Source of the DNA: VRUE01 sp963716245
GTDB lineage: Bacteria; Actinomycetota; Thermoleophilia; Solirubrobacterales; 70-9
Reading direction: 5' to 3'
DNA: 64,000 nucleotides
Assembly: GCA_963716245.1 (NCBI GenBank)
Contig: OY970300.1
Coordinates: 930,001-994,000, forward strand
In this document: piece by piece, positions 32,460 to 38,958 of the stretch
Numbering within the stretch: position 1 is the stretch's first letter
Layout: every line of letters starts with the position of its first letter
Position numbers and translations under genes: made by a program
Notes under the pieces: generated by a model
Seen by the model: the letters and a program-made list of their open reading frames with translations, nothing else
The model's database searches: none
What the model was told of the DNA's origin: nothing

Positions 32460-33683
32460 TTATTCCGTGTTCCTGCGGACGAGCTCCTTGAGCTCTTCCA
32501 CCACCCGGTCCACTGAATCGCCCGCTACCTCCGAGGCTCGCACGCCGCTGGCCTGATCGGTGAGCGTGATCACCGCGGCGGCCACCGCGGCGGCGATCAG
32601 GATCAGCGCGACCGCTGCGAGGGTGAAGCGGACGAGGCGGGAAAAGGCGCCGCGCCTGCGGGCCGCCTGCGGATAGGCGGCGGGGGAGGGGGGCGGAGGA
32701 GCGGGCGCGGTGCGAGGCGCCGGCCGCCGGGTGGGAGAGGCCGGGCGCAGCTCGGTGCGCTCCGTCTGGTCGAGCGGCCGGGTGGTCGTCTCGCCGCCCA
32801 GCACCCGCGTCGGGCCGGCGTCCTCCTCGTGCGGCAGCGTCACGTCCTCGCCCTGCAGGCCCAGCCGCAGGCCGCCGGCCAGCTCGTCGGCACTCGCGTA
32901 GCGGCGGGCGGCGTCGCCCTCCAGGGCGCGCAGCACCGCCCCGCCGAGCGCCTCGGGCACCTCGTCGTTGTAGGCACTGGGCGGGAGCGGGCGCTCGTTC
33001 TGCTGGCGGACCGCGAGCTCAGCGAGCGTCGACCCCTCGTACGGCAGCCGGCCGGTCAGGAACTGGTAGAGGACGACGCCGAGCGCGTAGACGTCCGTCG
33101 CGGGGGTCGCCTCCTCGCCCCGCACCTGCTCCGGCGAGAGGTATGCCGCGGTCCCGACCACCGAGCCGACCTGGGTGATCCGGGTCTGTTCGATCGCCCT
33201 CGCGATCCCGAAGTCGGTCAGTTTCACCGTCATCGGACCGCCCCGGACCGGGCCGCCGTCGAGCATCAGGTTGCCCGGCTTGACGTCGCGGTGGATGATC
33301 CCGCGGCGGTGCGCGTAGTCGAGGCCCGCGCACGCCTGGATCCCGGCCTCCGCGGCCGCCTCCGGCTCGATCGGGCCCTGGCGCTGCAACACCTGCGCCC
33401 CGGAGCGGCCTTCCACGTACTCCATGACGATGAAGTGCCGGCCCTCGTCGACCCCGGTGTCGTAGACCTGGACGATGTTGGGGTGGATCAGTTTCGCCAC
33501 GGCCAGCGCCTCGCGGCGGAAGCGGGCGACGAAGCGCTCGTCGTCGGAGAGGTGCTCGGCGAGGATCTTGACCGCCACCGTTCGCTCGAGAATGCGGTCG
33601 GTCGCCTGGTAGACGTTCGACATCCCGCCCGAGCCGAGCCGCTCGCCGATCTCGTACCGCCCTGAGAGGGTGCCCGCCTCCAT
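32460..33683 (-). CDS. Hanks-type Ser/Thr protein kinase (PknB-like) with membrane anchor
   Basis: 407 residues. Kinase domain at about 11-265: GSGGMSNVYQA (Gly loop), VAVKIL, HRDVKPGN (catalytic loop), LTDFGIA (DFG) and SPEQVRGEEATPATDVYALG. Then a Thr/Pro-rich juxtamembrane linker, one transmembrane helix (about 355-385) and a short extracytoplasmic tail without PASTA repeats. It phosphorylates proteins on Ser/Thr. A Glu-rich lipoprotein gene precedes it by 2 nt in the same direction. Confidence 0.93.
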   Translation of the reverse strand: MEAGTLSGRYEIGERLGSGGMSNVYQATDRILERTVAVKILAEHLSDDERFVARFRREALAVAKLIHPNIVQVYDTGVDEGRHFIVMEYVEGRSGAQVLQRQGPIEPEAAAEAGIQACAGLDYAHRRGIIHRDVKPGNLMLDGGPVRGGPMTVKLTDFGIARAIEQTRITQVGSVVGTAAYLSPEQVRGEEATPATDVYALGVVLYQFLTGRLPYEGSTLAELAVRQQNERPLPPSAYNDEVPEALGGAVLRALEGDAARRYASADELAGGLRLGLQGEDVTLPHEEDAGPTRVLGGETTTRPLDQTERTELRPASPTRRPAPRTAPAPPPPSPAAYPQAARRRGAFSRLVRFTLAAVALILIAAAVAAAVITLTDQASGVRASEVAGDSVDRVVEELKELVRRNTE

Positions 33684-33685
33684 CG

Positions 33686-34285
33686 TCAGCCGCCACCCGC
33701 CGGGTTGGCCGGGCTCACTCCGCCGGACGATCCGCCGCCTTCGCCGCCGGAGGGCGGGGCGTTGCCCTGTTCGCCTTCCACGCCTTTTCCTTCCCCTTCG
33801 GCCTGCGGTGGGAGCAATGGCGAGCCTTCGCCTTCGTCGCTCTCGTCTTCTTCGTCTTCCTGCTTCTCTTCTTCCTTCTCTCGTGCCTCTTCTTCCTTCG
33901 CTTCCCTCTCTTCTTCCTTCTCGCGGTCCTCGTCTTCGCCTTCGCCTTCCGGTTCGACCGGCACGGGTTCGGTGGCTTCCACCTCTTCCTCGCAGCGAGC
34001 GACGACTTCTTCCAGACGCGCGGCGCCCTGCTCCAGGGCCCGCTCGAGGCGCGGGTCGACCCCCTCCAGGGCCCGCAGCTGTTCGCTCACCTGGAGCGTG
34101 GCGCTTTCGGCCCCGGCGCAGTCGCCTTCGTCGGCGAGCTGCTCGACCGTGTCCAGATTGGCGGTGATCTGCCGCGCGGTCTCGCCGGGCAGCAGCCGGG
34201 CGTCCTCCTCGCCGCAGGCGGCGAGGGCGACAGAGGCCATCGCGCCGAGCGCCAAGGCGAGCAGGGTCAGGGCCGGGCGGGACAC
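33686..34285 (-). CDS. Glu-rich lipoprotein upstream of the kinase
   Basis: 199 residues from the GTG at 34285; TAGACT on the minus strand (34293-34298) lies 7 nt upstream and fixes this start. Signal LALALGAMASVALAAC ends in a lipobox. Residues 25-105 are helical and contain two Cys; residues 110-160 are almost entirely Glu, Lys, Asp and Arg and should form a long charged helix. A Gly/Pro/Ser-rich tail follows. No family is recognised. It probably serves the adjacent kinase as sensor or substrate, judging by position only. Confidence 0.7.
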   Translation of the reverse strand: MSRPALTLLALALGAMASVALAACGEEDARLLPGETARQITANLDTVEQLADEGDCAGAESATLQVSEQLRALEGVDPRLERALEQGAARLEEVVARCEEEVEATEPVPVEPEGEGEDEDREKEEEREAKEEEAREKEEEKQEDEEDESDEGEGSPLLPPQAEGEGKGVEGEQGNAPPSGGEGGGSSGGVSPANPAGGG

Positions 34286-34338
34286 CCGGCCGAGTCTAGA
34301 GAACGACCCTGGGTCCGGATTTCGCCTGCAAGTGACGG

Positions 34339-35079
34339 TCACTGGCCGATGTGGAGGCGATCGGCCAGGCGCCTCGGCAGGCCGGCCGCGACGATTCCGG
34401 CGGCGGCGCGCTCGACCTCGTAGGGGACGCGGTGGAAGCGCGCGGTCCACTCGGCCGTGTCGAGCTCGAGCCAGGCGGCGCGCGGGTCGCCGTCGCGGGG
34501 CTGCCCGACGCTGCCCGGGTTGACCAGCCAGTCGCCCCCGTCGAGGTCGAGCAGGGTGTCGTCGCCCGCCTGCGCACCACGCGTCTCGGCGCCCGACCGG
34601 CCGTTCGGTCGGTTGAAGAAGAGCGCGACGTGGGAGTGCCCGATCAGGCCGATCCGCTCGGCCTGGACGTCAAGGCACGCGTCCGCCTGCTCGGCCGAGA
34701 GGACGTACTCCCAGACCGGGTCGCGCGGCGAGGCGTGCGACAGCGCGACGCCCTCGCGGGCGTCGCTCGGCTCGAGGTCGCGCAGGAGGTCGAGCGTCCG
34801 GGCGATCGCGTTGTCGCGCGTCCACCAGACCGCCGCCGCGGCGGCCTCCGAGAAGGCGGCGACGTCCAGCGCTCCCAGGACGGCGAGGTCGTGGTTTCCG
34901 ACCAGGCAGAGGGAGCAGCGCTCGCGGACCAGCTCGGCGCAGGCATCCGGCTCGGAGCCGTACCCGACTACGTCGCCGAGGCACCAGATCTCCTCGACGC
35001 CGACCGCGTCGATCGCGGCGAGGACGGCCTCCAGCGCGGGCAGGTTCGAGTGGATGTCGGTGATCGCGGCGACGCGCAC
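34339..35079 (-). CDS. Calcineurin-like metallophosphoesterase (YfcE-type)
   Basis: 246 residues from the GTG at 35079, 6 nt after a minus-strand TACGCT (35086-35091). AITDIHSNLPALEAVL, CLGDVVGYG, VGNHDLAVLG, ALSHASP and LIGHSHVALFF are the metal ligands of the family in order, ending in VNPGSVGQPRDGDPRAAW. It probably hydrolyses phosphodiesters or diadenosine polyphosphates. It diverges from argS with the two -10 boxes only 10 bp apart. Confidence 0.9.
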   Translation of the reverse strand: MRVAAITDIHSNLPALEAVLAAIDAVGVEEIWCLGDVVGYGSEPDACAELVRERCSLCLVGNHDLAVLGALDVAAFSEAAAAAVWWTRDNAIARTLDLLRDLEPSDAREGVALSHASPRDPVWEYVLSAEQADACLDVQAERIGLIGHSHVALFFNRPNGRSGAETRGAQAGDDTLLDLDGGDWLVNPGSVGQPRDGDPRAAWLELDTAEWTARFHRVPYEVERAAAGIVAAGLPRRLADRLHIGQ

Positions 35080-35085
35080 GCGGCC

Positions 35086-35107
35086 AGCGTATCCCGGCCC
35101 ATACGAT
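35086..35107. promoter_or_regulatory. Back-to-back leaderless promoters of argS and the phosphoesterase
   Basis: AGCGTA (35086-35091, TACGCT on the minus strand) and TACGAT (35102-35107, plus strand) are separated by 10 bp. Each lies 6 nt before its gene's start codon, and neither gene has a ribosome site. The two polymerases could not bind at once. Confidence 0.6.
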
Positions 35108-35113
35108 GCGGCC

Positions 35114-36745
35114 ATGACCGCCGCCGAGCCGATCGCCGAGCTTCGCTCGGCCCTCAGCCGCGCCGCGCGTGCGCTGCGGGAGGCGGAGCCGACCGGCCCG
35201 GAGCCGACCCTGGAGCGGCCGCCGAAGCGGGAGCTGGGCGACTACAGCTCGAACGCGGCGATGCTCCTCGCCGCCCCGTTGGGCGAAAGCCCGCGCGAGG
35301 TCGCCGCGCGCCTCTGCGCCGAGCTGGAGGGCGAGCTCGGTGCCGACGGAAGCCTCGAGCGGGTCGACGTGGCGGGCCCCGGGTTCGTCAACCTCTTCCT
35401 CTCCGACGCCTGGTTTCACCGGGCGATGGCCGCGCTCGGCGCGCGCGAGGGGCTCGGCCCGATCGCGACCGGCTCGCCGGAGCGGATCCTGGTCGAGTTC
35501 GTCTCGGCCAACCCGACCGGGCCGCTGCACGTCGGCGGCGGCCGGCACGCCGCCTACGGCGACGCCTTGGTGCGCCTGCTGGCGGCGGCCGGGCACCGGG
35601 TCGAGCGCGAGTTCTACGTCAACGACGCCGGCGGGCAGGTGCAGCGCTTCGCCGCCTCGATCGCCGCCAAGATGACCGGCGCCGAGCCGCCCGAGGACGG
35701 CTACGAGGGCGACTACGTCGGCGAGCTGGCGGAGCGCATCCGGTCCGAGGGCATCGACCCGGCCGATTCGGAGGCGATCGGCCGCCGCGGCGTCGAGCTG
35801 ATCCTGGAGAGCGTCAGAGCGAGCCTCGACCGCTTCGGCGTCCGCTTCGACACCTGGTTCTCCGAGCGAGACCTCTACGCGCGCGGCGAGGTGGACGAGG
35901 CGCTGGCGCTGCTCGAGCAGCGCGACCACACCTACCGCAGCGAGGGCGCGCTGTGGCTGCGCAGCAGCGACTTCGGCGACGACAAGGACCGGGTGCTGAT
36001 CCGCGCCGACGGCGAACCGACCTACCTGGCGGCCGACGTCGCCTACCACCGCGACAAGCTCGAGCGGGGGTTCGAGCGGATGATCGACGTGCTCGGCGCA
36101 GACCACCACGGGTACGCGCCACGCGTGCGCGCCGCGATCGCGGCGCTCGGCGCCGATCCCGACGCGCTGGAGGCGCTGATCATGCGCCTCGTCCACATCG
36201 TCGAAGGCGGCGAGCGGGCGCAGATGTCGAAGCGCAGCGGCGAGTTCGTCACGCTCGACGAGCTGGTCGACGACATCGGCGTCGACGCGGCACGCTGGTT
36301 CATGCTCTGGCGCAGCCACGACACGCCGGTCGACCTGGATCTCGAGCTGGCGCGGCGGGAGTCGAGCGACAACCCCGTCTACTACGTGCAGTACGCGCAC
36401 GCGCGGATCGCCAGCATCCTTCGCAAGGCCGGGGGGGAGGCGGGCGAGCCCGGCGCGCCGACGCCCGGCACCGCGCTGCAGCCCGCCGAGCGCGACCTGG
36501 TCAAGCGCCTGCTCGAGTTTCCCGACGAGGTCCGCGAGGCGGCGGCGCGGCGCGCCCCCCATCGCATCTGCGCCTACTCGACGGCGGTCGCCGCCGACTT
36601 CCACGGGTTCTACCGCGACTGCCAGGTGGTCGGCGCCGAGGGGGAGGGCGTCGAGCGCTCGCGCCTCGGCCTCTGCCTGCTGGCGAAGCGGACGATCGCC
36701 GACAGCCTCGGGCTGCTCGGCATCTCCGCGCCAGAGCGGATGTGA
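35114..36745 (+). CDS. argS: Arginyl-tRNA synthetase
   Basis: 543 residues from ATG 35114. The N-terminal additional domain recognises tRNA; the HIGH-type motif is in VEFVSANPTGPLHVGGGRHAAYGD, and the KMSKS counterpart is QMSKRSGEF. The anticodon-binding helical domain (DLDLELARRESSDNPVYYVQYAHARI to the end) closes with LGISAPERM, as in most ArgRS. It charges tRNA-Arg. Its last codons overlap the next gene (GTGA). Confidence 0.96.
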   Translation: MTAAEPIAELRSALSRAARALREAEPTGPEPTLERPPKRELGDYSSNAAMLLAAPLGESPREVAARLCAELEGELGADGSLERVDVAGPGFVNLFLSDAWFHRAMAALGAREGLGPIATGSPERILVEFVSANPTGPLHVGGGRHAAYGDALVRLLAAAGHRVEREFYVNDAGGQVQRFAASIAAKMTGAEPPEDGYEGDYVGELAERIRSEGIDPADSEAIGRRGVELILESVRASLDRFGVRFDTWFSERDLYARGEVDEALALLEQRDHTYRSEGALWLRSSDFGDDKDRVLIRADGEPTYLAADVAYHRDKLERGFERMIDVLGADHHGYAPRVRAAIAALGADPDALEALIMRLVHIVEGGERAQMSKRSGEFVTLDELVDDIGVDAARWFMLWRSHDTPVDLDLELARRESSDNPVYYVQYAHARIASILRKAGGEAGEPGAPTPGTALQPAERDLVKRLLEFPDEVREAAARRAPHRICAYSTAVAADFHGFYRDCQVVGAEGEGVERSRLGLCLLAKRTIADSLGLLGISAPERM

Positions 36746-37380
36746 GGGTCCTCGGCGAGATCCCGGCGCCGGGTCCGACCCCGCTGCGACCGGGCACGCT
36801 GCGGCGCTGCGACCAGACGGCGCTCGGCGGGGTCCTTGCGGCGCTGGACGGGGCGAAGGCGGTGCTGGTTACCGGCGACAGGCGCCGCAAGCGGGCGCTG
36901 GCGGTCGGCCTGGCCGCCGCCGCGGCGGCTTCCGGCACGCGCACGGCGCTGCTCGAGGGCGACCTCGGCGACCCGACCCTCGCCGAGGCGCTCGGCCTCG
37001 CGATCGCTCCCGGCCTGCGCGAGTACATGCGCGGCGAAGCCGAGGCGGGCAGCATCCTCAAGCCGCTCGCCCTGGCCGGACCTGGATCGGCGGCGGCGAG
37101 GGGCCCGCTGGTCTGCGTGGTCGCCGGCCGCCCGTCGGGCGACGGCGCGGCGCCGCACGCCTCGGATGGCTTCCGTCAGGCGATCGCGGGGCTGCGCGAC
37201 GCGAACGAGCTGGTCCTGGTCGAGGGCCCTCCTCTGCCCGGCGCGGACGGCCCGCTGGCCGCAATGGCCGCGACGGTCGACGCGACGCTCGTCTGCGTCG
37301 GCGGTGCGGACGAGGTTCCCGCCCTTCCGGTGCCGGTCGCGGGCCTCGTCGTCCAGCCCGACCCGCCTCAGAGGTCGTAG
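36742..37380 (+). CDS. BY-kinase/ParA-like protein with degenerate Walker A
   Basis: 212 residues from GTG 36742, overlapping the argS stop by 4 nt. KAVLVTGDRRRKRALAVGLAAAAAASGTRTALLEGDLGDPTLAEALGL has the layout of a Wzc/CpsD or MinD nucleotide-binding fold, and GLREYMRGEAEAGSILKPL resembles BY-kinase proteins, but the P-loop lacks the Gly-Lys-Thr. LVLVEGPPLPGADGP is the Walker B-like strand. A pseudo-ATPase role in envelope polysaccharide control is possible. Its 3' end overlaps ccmH by 13 nt on the other strand. Confidence 0.6.
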   Translation: MRVLGEIPAPGPTPLRPGTLRRCDQTALGGVLAALDGAKAVLVTGDRRRKRALAVGLAAAAAASGTRTALLEGDLGDPTLAEALGLAIAPGLREYMRGEAEAGSILKPLALAGPGSAAARGPLVCVVAGRPSGDGAAPHASDGFRQAIAGLRDANELVLVEGPPLPGADGPLAAMAATVDATLVCVGGADEVPALPVPVAGLVVQPDPPQRS

Positions 37381-37886
37381 CGCGCGAGGTCCGCGTCGAG
37401 CCGCTCGGCATCGTCGCCGCGCGGCGCGGGAGGGGCGGCGTCCTCGTCCGACCCCCCGTTCCCGCCTCGCCCGCCGGCGCGGCGCCAGCGGCCGACCCCG
37501 ATCGCGAGCGCCAGCAGCGCAGCCGCGAAGGCGACCACCGGGACCAGGTAGGCCGAGAGGTCGAAGCCCGAGGCGCCGGGAACGGCGAGCACCCCGCGGC
37601 CGTACTCGGCGACGAGCGCGTCCTTGATCTGCTCCTTGCTCCTCCCCGCGGCGATCTGGCGGGCGACGAAGGCGCGCTGGCGCTCGGCCTGGGGCGATTC
37701 GGACAGCTCCAGCAGCGTCCCGCAGATCGGGCACATCACCTCGTCTTCGACGTCGGCGAGGCTGGTCTGCGCCGCTCCGCCCGTACCTGGGGCCAGCGCC
37801 GTCAGGACGAGCGCGATGGCGGCGACCAGGCCGGTGCGGGGCGCCTTTCTCACGCATAGCGACGAAAACGCGCCCCGGGCGGTCAT
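37368..37886 (-). CDS. ccmH: Cytochrome c maturation protein CcmH
   Basis: 172 residues from ATG 37886, which overlaps the ccmG-like stop (ATGA). A signal segment ends GGAAQTSLADVEDEVMCPICGTLLELSESPQA; CPIC is the CxxC redox motif of CcmH, which reduces apocytochrome thiols with CcmF. One further transmembrane helix lies at 120-140 and the tail is Gly/Asp-rich. The longer open frame upstream is a shadow of the thioredoxin gene and tRNA. Confidence 0.88.
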   Translation of the reverse strand: MTARGAFSSLCVRKAPRTGLVAAIALVLTALAPGTGGAAQTSLADVEDEVMCPICGTLLELSESPQAERQRAFVARQIAAGRSKEQIKDALVAEYGRGVLAVPGASGFDLSAYLVPVVAFAAALLALAIGVGRWRRAGGRGGNGGSDEDAAPPAPRGDDAERLDADLARYDL

Positions 37887-38404
37887 CTGCGCCCCTCGAC
37901 GATCGGGACGACCCGTTCGGCCAGGAAGCGCTCGTCGACCGGGCCGCGCCAGATCAGCGCCAGGCGGCCGCGCGGGTCGACGAGGAAGTTCTCCGGCACC
38001 CCGGTCGAGCCGAAGGCGGCGCTGCGCTCGTCGCCGACCGAGCGCAGCTGCGGGTAGGTCAGCCCGTATTCGCGGACGAAGGCGAGCGCGTCCTCGCTGT
38101 TGTCCTGCACGTCGATGCCGAGGACGGTCAGGTCCCGCTCGCGGAAGCGCCGCCAGAAGCGCTCCAGGTCGGGGGCCTCCTCGCGGCAGGGGAGACACCA
38201 GGAGGCCCAGAGGTTGACCAGGACCCAGCGGCCGCGATAGTCGGAGATCGAGCCCTCGCCCTCCCCCGCCAGCACCGGCAGGGACTGGTCGGGGACGGGA
38301 TCGCCGAGCGAGATCGTCGCCTCGCCCTTGCTGAGCAGGCCGAAGCTGAGCAGGCCGATCACGGCGAGCACGGCGAGGGTGGCGACGAACGCGCGGGTGC
38401 CCAC
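37883..38404 (-). CDS. ccmG: Thioredoxin-like CcmG/DsbE (TlpA family)
   Basis: 173 residues. An N-terminal membrane anchor (about 5-25) is followed by the thioredoxin fold with redox motif NLWASWCLPCREE, the central GIDVQDNSEDALAF and the cis-Pro segment GSTGVPENFLVD. CcmG passes reducing power to CcmH for cytochrome c assembly. It is first of the ccmG-ccmH pair; ccmE-ccmF are 5.5 kb away and ccmABC are not in the window. Confidence 0.9.
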   Translation of the reverse strand: MGTRAFVATLAVLAVIGLLSFGLLSKGEATISLGDPVPDQSLPVLAGEGEGSISDYRGRWVLVNLWASWCLPCREEAPDLERFWRRFRERDLTVLGIDVQDNSEDALAFVREYGLTYPQLRSVGDERSAAFGSTGVPENFLVDPRGRLALIWRGPVDERFLAERVVPIVEGRR

Positions 38405-38461
38405 GGGCTGCGAAGGTTAGCCCGCGCCCGCTCGCCGCCCGCGTCGTAGAATCGTCGCTGC

Positions 38462-38534
38462 GCGGACGTAGCTCAGCTGGTAGAGCGCGAGCTTCCCAAG
38501 CTCGAGGTCGCGGGTTCGAGACCCGTCGTCCGCT
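38462..38534 (+). tRNA. tRNA-Gly (anticodon CCC)
   Basis: 73 bases fold as a full cloverleaf. The acceptor stem GCGGACG/CGTCCGC is perfect, the D-arm is GCTC-agctggta-GAGC, the anticodon stem CGAGC/GCTCG has loop TTCCCAA giving anticodon CCC, and the T-arm is GCGGG-TTCGAGA-CCCGT. The discriminator is T and no CCA is encoded. TAGAAT (38447-38452) 9 nt upstream is a probable -10. The 3' two thirds overlap an HTH gene on the other strand. Confidence 0.95.
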
Positions 38535-38862
38535 TCGCACCCCTTCTGCTCGCGCCGCGCCGCTTCGAGCCGTTGCGCCGAGAGTGGCTCCGGGCGGGGC
38601 TCGAGTGGTCCACGACGCGGTAGAAGTGCTCGATCGCGCCGCGCACCTGTCGTTCCGCGACGATCCCGATCAGGCCGGCCTTGGCCAGCTCGGTCACGTG
38701 GTAGTTGACCGTGCTGAGCGGAGCCTGCAGCTCCAGGCTGAGGTCTTTCGGGGAAAGGGTCCGTCCCCCGTCGAGGCCGAGGACTTCCAGGATTGAAACC
38801 CGCAGAGGATGGGTATTGGCTCGTGCCAGAAGCTGCCAGTTCACGGCGGTCCTCACTTTCAT
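38473..38862 (-). CDS. ArsR-like winged-helix regulator whose 3' end is antisense to tRNA-Gly
   Basis: 129 residues. WQLLARANTHPLRVSILEVL, LSPKDLSLELQAPLSTVNYHVTELAKAGLI and the wing to IEHFYRVVDH form an ArsR/SmtB-type helix-turn-helix. No metal-binding Cys cluster is seen. After about residue 85 the sequence is basic, and the last 20 residues (TTGLEPATSSLGS type) are read from the complement of the tRNA gene, since no stop occurs earlier. It diverges from the large secreted-protein gene, with inverted repeats between them, and probably controls it. TATCCC lies 7 nt upstream. Confidence 0.78.
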   Translation of the reverse strand: MKVRTAVNWQLLARANTHPLRVSILEVLGLDGGRTLSPKDLSLELQAPLSTVNYHVTELAKAGLIGIVAERQVRGAIEHFYRVVDHSSPARSHSRRNGSKRRGASRRGAKRTTGLEPATSSLGSSRSTS

Positions 38863-38884
38863 TGACTAGGGGATACTGAAAAAA

Positions 38885-38928
38885 GATTATCCGAAATCAT
38901 CAAAATCGGGTAATCACATCGGTAATCC
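38885..38928. promoter_or_regulatory. Putative operator between the HTH gene and the secreted-protein gene
   Basis: GATTATCCGA (38885-38894) and TCGGGTAATC (38906-38915) form an inverted repeat with one mismatch, and TCGGTAATCC (38919-38928) repeats the right arm. This 70-bp region is the most AT-rich in the neighbourhood. The divergent winged-helix protein is the likely ligand. Confidence 0.55.
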
Positions 38929-38958
38929 GTCGAGATGCCGTCGAGAAGGGAGTTTTGG

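Noticed and set aside
33705..34523. Ser-rich plus-strand open frame opposite the Glu-rich lipoprotein
   Set aside because: It is the complement of GAG/GAA codons read as Ser/Pro; it has no start context or recognisable domain.
36116..36129. GCGCCACGCGTGCG inside argS, resembling the Tad-island element
   Set aside because: It lies within conserved coding sequence, lacks the TTGA part, and has no start codon at the 23-nt spacing. Chance match in GC-rich DNA.
34351..37380. A very long plus-strand open frame running through the phosphoesterase and argS region
   Set aside because: Only the last part from 36742 resembles a protein. The rest is Arg/Ala/Gly-rich shadow sequence across argS, typical of high-GC DNA.
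37368..38540. Long minus-strand frame beginning in the tRNA with an SNPRPRAWEARALPAEL-like peptide
   Set aside because: The start is a translated tRNA complement and the middle is an out-of-frame reading of ccmG. Only the ccmH part from 37886 is real.
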